A DNA stretch of 64,000 nucleotides, from NCBI GenBank assembly GCA_902571135.1, contig CACGAU010000003.1, forward strand, positions 62,001 to 126,000, written 5' to 3'. The notes beneath the pieces were generated by a model. It was not told the origin of the DNA. It ran no database searches and saw nothing but the letters and a program-made list of their open reading frames with translations. This stretch comes from an uncultured Pelagibacteraceae bacterium (GTDB lineage: Bacteria; Pseudomonadota; Alphaproteobacteria; Pelagibacterales; Pelagibacteraceae). Shown piece after piece: positions 48,342 to 58,067 of this stretch (positions are counted from its first letter, which is position 1; each line of letters opens with the position of its first letter). The position numbers were made by a program, and so were the translations under genes.

Positions 48342-49496
48342 TTAATTTAATAATCTTTTATACTCTGAATAAGTAGAAAAGCACATTTTTTCAACATTAA
48401 ATTTTTGAACTATGTTTTTTCTTCCCTCATTACCAATTGATTTTAATAGAGTTTCATCCATGTTAAGGGTTTTTAAAATTTTATCACTTAATGATTTAGC
48501 ATTTCCTGCTTCGTATAAAAAACCTGTTTTTTCATCAATTATTGTTTCGTTAGAACCTCCAATGTTACTTGCTATAATTGGTTTTTTCATTGATTGTGCT
48601 TCGACAGCAACTCTGCCAAAAGCTTCTGGTTCGGTTGAGGCTGAAACAATAATATCAGAAACTTTATAAGCTAAGGCCATATCTTTACAATGATCTATGA
48701 ATCTTATTTGTTTTGATAATCTGAATTGCTCTGAGAGTCTTATTAATTTTTTCTTATATAAATCTCTACCTTGATCACTACCTAAAATAACGGCATAAAA
48801 TGCTTCATAACCCAGTTCTGCATTCACTAAGTTAACTGCCTCAATAAATACTTCCTGTCCTTTCCAAGAAGTTAATCTACCAGGTAAAAGTATAATTTTT
48901 TTATCTTTTTCAATTTCCCATTTTTTTAATAATTTTTTTTCATCAATTTCAATTTTGGTTGTTGGATCAAAGTAGTCGACATTTATTCCTCTAAAAATAA
49001 CCATTAATTTTTTTTTTTCATTTAAATATTTTGAATAATTTTTTTTAATATGAGAAAAAATAAAATTAGAACCTGCAATAATTAAATCTGCTCTAGTCAT
49101 TACTGAATTATAAATTTTTTTTATATTACCCTTAAAATTGTATGTTCCATGAAATGTAGTTACAAATTTTCGTCCTGTGATTTTTGTTGCTATCAAACAT
49201 GACCAAGCAGGTGCTCTGCTTCTCGCGTGGACAAGAGAAATATTATAAACTAAAATTATTCCAATTAAGATAAAAGCATTAATTAAAATTAGTAGAGGAT
49301 TTTTGCTTTGTACTGGAAGTCTAAATATTTTAACTTTTTTTCTATCTACAAATTTAAGTAATTCACCACCACTTGTTACAATAAATGATTTACAATTATT
49401 TTCTGGTAAATAATGCGCAATATCATAACATCCTGTTTCAGCTCCTCCATAACCTAACTTTGGAATAACTTGTAAAACTTTTAAATCAGATGACAT
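48342..49496 (-). CDS. Glycosyltransferase, GT4 family
   Basis: A 384-residue GT-B enzyme. N-terminal acceptor domain opens with VLQVIPKLGYGGAETG; HARSRAPAW and FHGTYNF are typical of lipopolysaccharide-type GT4 enzymes; the donor site has LPGRLTSWKGQE and EPEAFGRVAVEAQSMKKPII (E-x7-E). It likely adds a sugar to an envelope glycan. It ends against the thrS start, so it may be cotranscribed with the translation genes. Confidence 0.88.
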   Translation of the reverse strand: MSSDLKVLQVIPKLGYGGAETGCYDIAHYLPENNCKSFIVTSGGELLKFVDRKKVKIFRLPVQSKNPLLILINAFILIGIILVYNISLVHARSRAPAWSCLIATKITGRKFVTTFHGTYNFKGNIKKIYNSVMTRADLIIAGSNFIFSHIKKNYSKYLNEKKKLMVIFRGINVDYFDPTTKIEIDEKKLLKKWEIEKDKKIILLPGRLTSWKGQEVFIEAVNLVNAELGYEAFYAVILGSDQGRDLYKKKLIRLSEQFRLSKQIRFIDHCKDMALAYKVSDIIVSASTEPEAFGRVAVEAQSMKKPIIASNIGGSNETIIDEKTGFLYEAGNAKSLSDKILKTLNMDETLLKSIGNEGRKNIVQKFNVEKMCFSTYSEYKRLLN

Positions 49497-49538
49497 TTGA
49501 TATGATTATATATTAATAGACTAAACTTATAAACGATT

Positions 49539-50282
49539 ATGGCAAATTTCAGATTTCATCAAATATCAAATACAAAGAAAATTAGATATATTTCCAAAAT
49601 TTTTAAAAATAGTTCTTTTATAGTTTTTTTACATGGCTTTATGTCAGATCTTGAAGGAAAAAAACCAAATGCATTTTTGAATTTTGCTAAAAAAAGTAAA
49701 GTAAGTTTTTTAGCACTAGAATACTCTGGTCATGGGAAATCTTCTGGAAAATTTGTAAATGGAAATATTTCAAAATGGAGTAAAGAGACGTCAATTTTAA
49801 TAAAAAAATACGTTAAAAAAAAAGAATTTGTGCTAATTGGTTCAAGTATGGGTGCATGGATTTCGCTCAATCAATTCAAAATTTTCAAAAAACAGATTAA
49901 AGGATTTTTAGGAATAGGGGCTGCTCCTGAATTTTTAGAAAATTTAATGTGGAAAAAATTTACTAAAAAAATGAAAGAGGAAACAATAAGTAAGGGTATT
50001 TATCAATTAAAACATGGCAATTATGAATATCCAATTACTCTACAATTAATAAAAGATGGAAGAAAAAACAAAGTCTTAAATAAAAAAATTAATTCAAATA
50101 TTAAAGTAACAATGGTACATGGTGAAAAAGATGAGGCAGTTCCTGTCTCATATTCAAGAAAAATTTTAAGATTATTTCCAAAAGCTAAGAAAAAATTAAA
50201 TATTGTAAAAAAAGGTGATCACAGTTTATCAAATAAAAAATGGTTAAATATAATTTTAAAAGAACTTAAATTATTAATTTAA
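49539..50282 (+). CDS. Alpha/beta hydrolase
   Basis: A 247-residue serine hydrolase. Oxyanion region FLHGFMSDLEG, nucleophile elbow GSSMG (S103), acid in VHGEKDEAVP, and histidine in KKGDHSLS. There is no signal peptide. Fold and catalytic triad are clear; the substrate is not. It stands alone on the plus strand and its stop interlocks with that of gltB. Confidence 0.88.
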   Translation: MANFRFHQISNTKKIRYISKIFKNSSFIVFLHGFMSDLEGKKPNAFLNFAKKSKVSFLALEYSGHGKSSGKFVNGNISKWSKETSILIKKYVKKKEFVLIGSSMGAWISLNQFKIFKKQIKGFLGIGAAPEFLENLMWKKFTKKMKEETISKGIYQLKHGNYEYPITLQLIKDGRKNKVLNKKINSNIKVTMVHGEKDEAVPVSYSRKILRLFPKAKKKLNIVKKGDHSLSNKKWLNIILKELKLLI

Positions 50283-53200
50283 CTAACTTTTTTTATATCT
50301 TTTTTTAAAGTAATTGGATTTTTTAATTTATCTAACATTTCTTTAGGACACACCTGAACAAAATTATTTACTTCATCATCAAAGTTTTCAATTATTTTTT
50401 TCGATAATTGAGACTCAGTTTCTTTAAAATGCTCACTGACTAAATTTTTTAAATATTCTTTCCAATAATCTGTCTCTACATTTTGCCAAACTACTGACTC
50501 TGGATTTACTTTCTTTTCAAATTGTTGAGATTTATCATATATAAAGGCCATTCCACCTGTCATACCAGCTGCAAAATTATCACCAACATCTCCTAAAATT
50601 ACTACAGTTCCACCTGTCATATATTCACATCCATTAGAATCGCATCCTTCAATTACTGTAACTGCACCAGAATTTCTAACTGAAAATCTTTCACCAGCTT
50701 GACCAGCAGCAAAAAGTTTTCCTGAAGTAGCTCCGTAAAGAACAGTATTTCCTAAAATTGTATTCTCATTTGAAACTAAATTGCTCTCTTCAGGTAATTT
50801 TATTGAAATAGTAGCTCCTGACAAACCTTTACCAACATAATCATTTGCATCTCCCTTTAATACAAGTTTTAAACCTTTAGAAGAAAATGCTCCAAATGAT
50901 TGACCTGCTGATCCTTTAAAATTTAAAACTAAAAAGTTTTCATCAAGTTTTTCATAACCGTATTTTTTATACAAATGATGAGAAATTCTAGTGCCTACTG
51001 CTCTATGAGTATTTTTTATTTGATATTCTCTCTCAATTTTTTCAGAATTATCCAAAGCTTGTTCAATTTCTGGCCAAACTTGTTGGTCAAGTGTATCTGG
51101 TACACTATTTATTTCTTGATCCTCACAATACCTTGGATTATTTCCAGTATCAGCTTGAACAAATAAAGGATTTAAATCTAAATCGTCTAAATTTGGAGAA
51201 CCTTTACTAACTTGTTTTAACAAGTCTGTCCTACCAATCACTTCATTTAATGATTTAAAACCTAAATTTGCTAATATTTCTCTTACTTCGCTGGCTATAA
51301 ATGTAAACAAATTAACTACTTTTTCTGGAGTCCCAGTAAATTTTTCTCTGAGCTTTTCATCTTGAGTGCAAACGCCTACAGGACATGTATTTGAATGACA
51401 CTGCCTTACCATTATACAACCCATTGCAACTAAAGCTGTAGTAGCAACACCATATTCTTCAGCACCCATCATTGCAGCTATCACCACATCTCTTCCGGTT
51501 TTAATTCCACCGTCTGTTCTTAATGTAACTTTATGTCTAAGATTATTTAAAGTTAATACCTGGTTTGCTTCTGTCAAACCCATTTCCCATGGTATTCCAA
51601 CATACTTAACACTAGTCTGTGGTGTTGCTCCTGTTCCGCCATTATGTCCAGAAATTAATATTATATCTGCTTTTGCTTTAGCTACACCAGCTGCAATTGT
51701 TCCTACTCCAGAGGAAGCAACAAGCTTAACTCCGATTCTTGCTTTAGGATTTATCTGTTTTAAATCATAAATTAGTTGTGCAAGATCTTCGATTGAATAA
51801 ATATCATGATGTGGTGGTGGTGATATTAAAGTAACTCCAGGAGTTGAATGTCTAAGTTTAGCAATCTCCTCTGTAACTTTAAATCCTGGTAGCTGACCTC
51901 CCTCACCAGGCTTAGCACCTTGTGCAATTTTAATTTCTATCTCATTACAATTATTAAGATAATTAACTGTAACTCCGAATCTTGCAGAAGCTATTTGTTT
52001 TACTCTTGAGTTTGCGCTATCACCATTATCTAAAACTTTAAATCTACTTGCATCTTCACCGCCCTCTCCACTACATGAAGCACCTTTAATCCTGTTCATA
52101 CCAGTTGCCAAAGTTTCATGCGCCTCTTTTGATAAAGCTCCATGAGACATGCTCCCACTTCCAAATCTTTTTAAAATATTTTCTATTGGCTCAACCTCAG
52201 AAATATCTATTGGCCCACTTAATTTTTTTTCTCTGAAATCAATTAAGTCTCTAAGATTAATAGGTGGTAAACTGTATATTCCATCCACATATCTTTTATA
52301 GGCATCATAAGAATTAGATCCTACTGCACTTTGAAGTAAATGAATTAATTTTCCTTGATATTGATGAGTTTCACCATTTTTACGATATCTATATATACCG
52401 CCTATCGGCAATATGGTTTCAGAACTTTCAAATGCCTCTTTATGAATTTCTCTAATTTTTTTCTCTATACCCGTAAGTCCAATACCTGAAATTTTAGAGA
52501 CAACTCCTGGAAAATAATCTGCAACAATTGTTCTACTTAAACCTACGGTTTCAAAGTTACATCCACCTCTATAAGAACTTAAAACTGAAATACCCATCTT
52601 AGACATGATCTTTAATAAACCTGCGTTTACTGATTTTATGTATCTCTCTACACATTCATCAAAGCTAAATTGACCAAATAATTTCTTTTCATGACGCTGA
52701 AATAAACTATCAAATGCTAAGTATGGATTTACAGTAGTTGCTCCAACTCCTATTAAGGTTGCAAAAGAGTGTGTATCTAAAGCCTCTCCAGATTGAACAT
52801 TTATTGATACATATCCTCTTAGTTTTTTTTCAATAAGGAATGAATTAATTGATCCAACTGCTAAAAGCATTGGTATTGGAAGTTTAAAGCTAGAAAGCTC
52901 TTTGTCACTTAAAATCAATTGAGTAACTCCCTGTCTTACTGCAATTTCAGCTTCTTTTTGAATTTTTTTAATTGAATCAAATAAAGTTTCTTCCTCAGAA
53001 AAAGTACAATCAATTATAGATGAATTGTTACCAAAAAAATTTATAAATTTTTCAAACTGAGAATTTGATAATATTGGACTATTTAAAACATAAATATTTT
53101 GCTTTGTTAAATTATCAAAATTTAAAATATTTCCAAGATTTCCAAATCTTGTTTTCAAACTCATAACCTTGTTTTCTCTTAAAGAGTCTATTGGTGGGTT

Positions 53201-54784
53201 TGTGACTTGACTAAAATTTTGTCTAAAAAAATGGTACAACGGTCTATACCTATCTGACAAAACAGCCAATGGTGTATCGTCCCCCATAGATCCAGTTGCT
53301 TCTTTAGCATCTTCTGCCATAGGATGCAGTATGAGCTCAAGATCTTCTAGACTTATTCCAAAAGTATATTGCCTTCTTCTTAAATCATCTCCAGAAAAAG
53401 AATTTTTTTCATCTGAAATAGTTAACTTATCATCTAGGTCGATAATTTGTGAATTAAAGTGTTTATACTCTTTGGCTAAATAATCTTTTATTTGCTTGTT
53501 TGTAAATACTTTACCTTTTTCTATTCTAACTCCAATTATTTCTCCGGGACCCAATCTTCCCTTTGACAAAATTCTTTTTTCATTTAATTCAATCATTCCT
53601 GTTTCAGAACCTGCAAATAATAATTTGTCTTTTGTAATTGCGTATCTTAAAGGTCTTAATCCATTTCTATCATTTGCAGCTATAACCCACTCATTATCAG
53701 TTCCAGCAATAGCAGCTGGTCCATCCCATGGCTCCATTGTACTGTTCAAAAAATTAAATAATTGTTGGTGATCTTTTGGTAGAGTTTTATTTTTTTTAGA
53801 CCATGCGTCTGGAACTAACATGAGCTTAGCCAAAGGCGCAGGCTGACCAGATATATTTAATAATTCAAAAACATTGTCTAATGCAGCAGAGTCTGATGCT
53901 CCCTGTTGTATAACAGGTTTTAAGTTCTCAACATCGTCAAAAAGGGGACTGTTCATCTCTTGTTCATGAACTTTCATCCAATTTTTATTTCCTCTATAAG
54001 TATTAATTTCTCCATTATGCGCTATAGCTCTAAAGGGTTGAGCTAAATTCCAGCTAGGCGCTGTATTTGTTGAAAATCTTTGATGAAAAATAGCAAACCT
54101 TGAAACAAATCTCTCATCTTTTAAATCAAGGTAGAAATCTGAGATAGCTTCAGCTAAAAACATCCCCTTGTAAATGATAGATTTAGAACTCAATGAACAA
54201 ATATAAAAATTGTTTAAAGATTTTTTAAAAGCTTCATTTTCTATCTTTCTTCTAGTTTCATAAATTTTTCTTTCTAAATCTTTATTTGTTAATTCTGGAT
54301 TATAAGGTTTAAACAATACTTGGATAATTTCAGGCATTGTTTGGAATGCCTTTTCTCCTAAAACTTTTGGATTAACTGGAACTTGTCTCCAACCGTAAAT
54401 ACTAAAATCATTTTTTGTTAATTCACTTTCTACAATAGTTTTGCAACTTTCTTGCGCTGCATAATCATTCCGAGGCAGAAATATCATACCCACACATATT
54501 TCAGAATTGTCATGTGTGTGTCCTGTCACTTCTATCTTTTCAATGAAGAAATCTTTTGGTATTTCAACATGAATTCCAGCTCCGTCACCAGTTTTCCCGT
54601 CGGCATCTACAGCGCCTCTATGCCAAACTGCTTTTAACGCTTCAATACCATACTCTACAACTTTACGAGATTTTTTACCTTCAGTTGATGCAATTATACC
54701 AACACCACAAGCATCATGCTCCATATCTTCTGAATAAACATTATTTTCTTTTAAAAGGTGAAGGTTCTTTTTATAATTTTTCAT
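50279..54784 (-). CDS. gltB: Glutamate synthase (NADPH), large subunit
   Basis: A 1501-residue GOGAT alpha chain. The class II amidotransferase nucleophile is C26 in HDACGVG, implying removal of a 25-residue propeptide. The central and FMN domains follow, with GGQLPGFKV and SGHNGGTGATPQTS, then the 3Fe-4S ligands in CHSNTCPVGVC and the C-terminal beta-helix (GQAGERFSVRNSGA). It makes glutamate from glutamine and 2-oxoglutarate with GltD. It shares one base with gltD. Confidence 0.98.
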   Translation of the reverse strand: MKNYKKNLHLLKENNVYSEDMEHDACGVGIIASTEGKKSRKVVEYGIEALKAVWHRGAVDADGKTGDGAGIHVEIPKDFFIEKIEVTGHTHDNSEICVGMIFLPRNDYAAQESCKTIVESELTKNDFSIYGWRQVPVNPKVLGEKAFQTMPEIIQVLFKPYNPELTNKDLERKIYETRRKIENEAFKKSLNNFYICSLSSKSIIYKGMFLAEAISDFYLDLKDERFVSRFAIFHQRFSTNTAPSWNLAQPFRAIAHNGEINTYRGNKNWMKVHEQEMNSPLFDDVENLKPVIQQGASDSAALDNVFELLNISGQPAPLAKLMLVPDAWSKKNKTLPKDHQQLFNFLNSTMEPWDGPAAIAGTDNEWVIAANDRNGLRPLRYAITKDKLLFAGSETGMIELNEKRILSKGRLGPGEIIGVRIEKGKVFTNKQIKDYLAKEYKHFNSQIIDLDDKLTISDEKNSFSGDDLRRRQYTFGISLEDLELILHPMAEDAKEATGSMGDDTPLAVLSDRYRPLYHFFRQNFSQVTNPPIDSLRENKVMSLKTRFGNLGNILNFDNLTKQNIYVLNSPILSNSQFEKFINFFGNNSSIIDCTFSEEETLFDSIKKIQKEAEIAVRQGVTQLILSDKELSSFKLPIPMLLAVGSINSFLIEKKLRGYVSINVQSGEALDTHSFATLIGVGATTVNPYLAFDSLFQRHEKKLFGQFSFDECVERYIKSVNAGLLKIMSKMGISVLSSYRGGCNFETVGLSRTIVADYFPGVVSKISGIGLTGIEKKIREIHKEAFESSETILPIGGIYRYRKNGETHQYQGKLIHLLQSAVGSNSYDAYKRYVDGIYSLPPINLRDLIDFREKKLSGPIDISEVEPIENILKRFGSGSMSHGALSKEAHETLATGMNRIKGASCSGEGGEDASRFKVLDNGDSANSRVKQIASARFGVTVNYLNNCNEIEIKIAQGAKPGEGGQLPGFKVTEEIAKLRHSTPGVTLISPPPHHDIYSIEDLAQLIYDLKQINPKARIGVKLVASSGVGTIAAGVAKAKADIILISGHNGGTGATPQTSVKYVGIPWEMGLTEANQVLTLNNLRHKVTLRTDGGIKTGRDVVIAAMMGAEEYGVATTALVAMGCIMVRQCHSNTCPVGVCTQDEKLREKFTGTPEKVVNLFTFIASEVREILANLGFKSLNEVIGRTDLLKQVSKGSPNLDDLDLNPLFVQADTGNNPRYCEDQEINSVPDTLDQQVWPEIEQALDNSEKIEREYQIKNTHRAVGTRISHHLYKKYGYEKLDENFLVLNFKGSAGQSFGAFSSKGLKLVLKGDANDYVGKGLSGATISIKLPEESNLVSNENTILGNTVLYGATSGKLFAAGQAGERFSVRNSGAVTVIEGCDSNGCEYMTGGTVVILGDVGDNFAAGMTGGMAFIYDKSQQFEKKVNPESVVWQNVETDYWKEYLKNLVSEHFKETESQLSKKIIENFDDEVNNFVQVCPKEMLDKLKNPITLKKDIKKVS

Positions 54785-56223
54785 TAAGCCACTCTTTTTT
54801 CCACTTTAGATTTACTCTCTAGATAAGCTTTAATTGAAGCTGCTGCATCTCTTCCATCTTTTATCGCCCAAACAACTAATGAAGCTCCTCTAACTATATC
54901 ACCAGCTGCAAACACCCCTTTTATATTTGTTTCCATAGTATCAAAATCTGTTTTAATAGTTCCCCACTTTGTTACTTGTAATTCACTACTATCAAATAAA
55001 TTCGGTAAATCCTCAGGATCAAAACCTAGTGCTTTGATAACCATACCTGCTTTTGTTTCGTAACTAGAGCCTTCTTGTACTTGTGGCTTTCTTCTTCCTG
55101 TCTCGTCTGGATCACCTAGTTTAATTTGATCTACAATTATTTTTTCTACTTTATTTGTACCTTTAAATTCTTTAGGACTTGATAACCAAACAAATTCAAC
55201 ACCTTCTTCTTCTGCATTTGCAACTTCTCTTGCAGATCCTGGCATATTTTCTTTATCTCTTCTATACAAACATTTAACAGATTTTGCCTTCTGTCTTATA
55301 GAAGTTCTCACACAATCCATTGCTGTGTCACCTCCACCGATTACAACAACATCTTTACCTTCTGCGTTTAAAATTCCTTTATCAAACAACTCAACATCAT
55401 CTCCTAGACCTTTTTTATTAGATGCTGTTAAAAAATCCATTGCAGGAAAAATATTATCAAGATCATTTCCAGGTAAGTTTACTTCTCTTGCTTTATAAAC
55501 TCCTGTAGCAATTAAAATTGCATCGTGTTTTTTTCTCAATTGGTCTAGACTTGCATCCTTACCAACTTCAAAATTTTGAACAAATTCAATTCCTCCATCC
55601 TCTAAGAGTTTTGTTCTTCGCTCTACAACTTCTTTTTCTAATTTAAAATTTGGAATTCCATAAATTAATAATCCTCCTGCTCTATCATATCTATCGTAGA
55701 CAGTTATTTTATACCCATTTTTTCTTAATTGTTCTGCAGCAGCTAAACCAGCAGGACCTGCTCCTATAATTCCTACGCTTTGATTTTTTTCATTCGTTAC
55801 CTTAATTGGTTTTACCCAGCCCTGAGCCCAAGCATTATCTGTAATATATTTTTCTACTGATCCAATAGTTACTGTTCCATGACCAGACTGTTCAATTACA
55901 CAATTTCCCTCGCATAATCTATCTTGGGGGCAAATTCGGCCACACACTTCAGGCATATTGTTTGTGCTTTGGGATAATTCATACGCCTCTTTTAATCTTC
56001 CCTCTGCTGTCAGTTTAAGCCAATCTGGAATGTTATTACTTAAAGGACAATGAACTTGGCAAAAAGGTACTCCACATTGCGAACACCTACTCGACTGTTC
56101 TTTGGCTTTTTCATTGATATACTCGTCATAAATTTCGTTAAAATCTTTCTTTCTCGTATCAACTTCTCTTTTAGGTGGAGTTTGTTGACCTATTTTAACA
56201 AATTTGAGCATTTTATCCGGCAT
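54784..56223 (-). CDS. gltD: Glutamate synthase (NADPH), small subunit
   Basis: A 479-residue FAD/NADPH reductase feeding electrons to GltB. Two N-terminal 4Fe-4S cysteine sets (CSQCGVPFCQVHC and CGRICPQDRLCEGNC), FAD site GIIGAGPAGLAAAEQL, NADPH site VVIGGGDTAMDC, and C-terminal FAAGDIVRGASLVVWAI. The ATG at 56211 (MLKFVKIGQ) is an equally likely start. Confidence 0.97.
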   Translation of the reverse strand: MPDKMLKFVKIGQQTPPKREVDTRKKDFNEIYDEYINEKAKEQSSRCSQCGVPFCQVHCPLSNNIPDWLKLTAEGRLKEAYELSQSTNNMPEVCGRICPQDRLCEGNCVIEQSGHGTVTIGSVEKYITDNAWAQGWVKPIKVTNEKNQSVGIIGAGPAGLAAAEQLRKNGYKITVYDRYDRAGGLLIYGIPNFKLEKEVVERRTKLLEDGGIEFVQNFEVGKDASLDQLRKKHDAILIATGVYKAREVNLPGNDLDNIFPAMDFLTASNKKGLGDDVELFDKGILNAEGKDVVVIGGGDTAMDCVRTSIRQKAKSVKCLYRRDKENMPGSAREVANAEEEGVEFVWLSSPKEFKGTNKVEKIIVDQIKLGDPDETGRRKPQVQEGSSYETKAGMVIKALGFDPEDLPNLFDSSELQVTKWGTIKTDFDTMETNIKGVFAAGDIVRGASLVVWAIKDGRDAAASIKAYLESKSKVEKRVA

Positions 56224-56280
56224 AATATTATTTAAGTTTTGGCAAAATATACCCTGATTTATGTATATAAAGCATAAAAT

Positions 56281-56299
56281 AGGTCATATATATTGACCT
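56281..56299. promoter_or_regulatory. Perfect inverted repeat between gltD and uppP
   Basis: AGGTCA, 7 bases (TATATAT), TGACCT: a perfect 6-bp dyad about 60 bases upstream of gltD and 107 bases upstream of divergent uppP. The symmetry and location suit a dimeric regulator's operator. A second dyad, GCATA-5-TATGC, lies at 56344-56358. No known SAR11 operator is assigned to either; a T-rich tract after the first could also make it a weak terminator. Confidence 0.3.
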
Positions 56300-56406
56300 T
56301 AATTTTTAAATTATTACCGCCAATTAACGAGTTTTTAATTATTGCATAGCTATTATGCTTAAATCGAATTGTTTTAAATAAATACTTTATAAGTTACGAA
56401 GAAACA

Positions 56407-57171
56407 ATGTTTCAAAATATTATAGAAGTTTTAATTCTCTCTGCAATTCAAGGGATATCTGAATTTCTTCCTATTAGTTCTTCTGCTCATTTAATTTTGG
56501 TTTCTACTTTATATGAATTTAAATCTAGTTCTTTGCTTATTGATATTAGCCTCCATCTAGGTTCACTAATAGCTATAATTTATTTTTTTAAAGATGAATT
56601 GTTTGATATCAGAAAAAATAAAAGAATTTTAAATTTAATTGTATTAGGATCTATTCCATTAATAACTGTTGGATATATACTTTATAGTACAAATTTAATT
56701 TATCAGTTAAGAAATTTAGAAGTCATTGCTTGGACTACTTTAATATTCGCAATAATTTTATACATCTCTGACAAAAATAGATTTGATAAAAAAATTTCTT
56801 CAAATTTAAATATTCAGTCAATAATATTTATAGGTATTTTCCAAATTTTCTCTCTTGTACCTGGAGTGAGTAGAGCAGGAATTACTATAACAGCTGCGAG
56901 AATTTTAAAATTTAATAGAGTAGACTCAAGTAAGATATCTTTTTTACTTTCAATCCCAGCATTAGCTGGAGCAAGTGTCTTAAGCTTAAAAGATGTTTTT
57001 GAACAGTCAATTCAGTTTAATTACTTAGTTGTTATCGCAATTATATCTTCTTTTATTTTTTCTTTTCTAACAGTTAAATTCTTTTTAATTTATATAAATA
57101 AATTTTCAATGAATGCATTTGTAATTTATAGAATAATAATTGCTTTAATTTTATTTAGTTTAATTTATTAA
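56407..57171 (+). CDS. uppP: Undecaprenyl-diphosphatase UppP (BacA)
   Basis: A 254-residue, multi-helix inner-membrane enzyme that recycles the undecaprenyl carrier for peptidoglycan. Catalytic motifs QGISEFLPISSSAHL and PGVSRAGITI are complete. It is preceded by the 183-base gltD-uppP spacer. Its stop interlocks (TTAA) with that of the convergent EamA transporter. Confidence 0.96.
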   Translation: MFQNIIEVLILSAIQGISEFLPISSSAHLILVSTLYEFKSSSLLIDISLHLGSLIAIIYFFKDELFDIRKNKRILNLIVLGSIPLITVGYILYSTNLIYQLRNLEVIAWTTLIFAIILYISDKNRFDKKISSNLNIQSIIFIGIFQIFSLVPGVSRAGITITAARILKFNRVDSSKISFLLSIPALAGASVLSLKDVFEQSIQFNYLVVIAIISSFIFSFLTVKFFLIYINKFSMNAFVIYRIIIALILFSLIY

Positions 57172-58061
57172 GTATATTTTTTTTTAATTAAAGGTAGTAA
57201 TTGAGACAAGAGAACTCCACATAGAATAAAAAAGCATCCAAGTAAATTATTAACATCTAGAATTTGATTTAAAATAAACCAAGCAGCTATAGTCGCAAAT
57301 ACACCTTCAAGAGAAAAAATTATAGCTGCAGGTGCTGGAGTAATATTACGCTGGGCATAAATTTGTAATACAAATGCAAATCCACCAGATAATATACCTG
57401 CATATAAAATTGAATAAATTTCCATTAAAATATTACTTAAAATAAATTCTTCATAAATAATTCCAATTATAAATGAAAGAATAGCCACAATTAAAGTCTG
57501 CGCAGCTCCTAAAGTAAGTGGTAGATTGTATTTTGTTATAATGATCCCAGTAAAAATGATATGAGTACTCCAAAATAGAGCTCCTAGAACAACTAAAGTA
57601 TCTCCTAATCTTACTGTTGCATCATGAAAATTTGTTAATAAATATCCTCCAATTAAACATAGAACTACAGAAGGCCATACACTCCAATGCATTGATTTTT
57701 TACCAAACAAAAAAATGATAATCGGTACCATTGGAACATAAAAAATTGTAAAAAAAGCAGCATTTGCAACATCTGTATAAAGCAAAGCAACTTGTTGTAG
57801 TGCTGAGCCTAAGAATAAAGAAATTCCAATTAATAATGAATAAATTATGAAAGTTTTTTTATCTAATTTAAATTCTGATTTAAAATTTTTTAATTCAAAT
57901 AAAATCATAAGTGGAATTATGGCTAGAAAACCAACAAAAAACCTCACAGCATTAAATGTAAAAGGGCCAATATTATCCATGCCCGTGTCTTGGGCAATGA
58001 AAGTTGTTCCCCAAATAAAAGTGCACAATAAGGCACTAAATAATGATATGGATTTACTCAT
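57168..58061 (-). CDS. EamA/DMT-family transporter
   Basis: A 297-residue membrane protein with about ten helices in two EamA repeats: the first opens with LLCTFIWGTTFIAQD, the second near LVVLGALFWSTHIIF. Members export amino acids or other metabolites; specificity cannot be read. It begins 6 bases after aceF, so it may be cotranscribed with pyruvate dehydrogenase. Confidence 0.9.
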   Translation of the reverse strand: MSKSISLFSALLCTFIWGTTFIAQDTGMDNIGPFTFNAVRFFVGFLAIIPLMILFELKNFKSEFKLDKKTFIIYSLLIGISLFLGSALQQVALLYTDVANAAFFTIFYVPMVPIIIFLFGKKSMHWSVWPSVVLCLIGGYLLTNFHDATVRLGDTLVVLGALFWSTHIIFTGIIITKYNLPLTLGAAQTLIVAILSFIIGIIYEEFILSNILMEIYSILYAGILSGGFAFVLQIYAQRNITPAPAAIIFSLEGVFATIAAWFILNQILDVNNLLGCFFILCGVLLSQLLPLIKKKYT

Positions 58062-58067
58062 TTTTAA

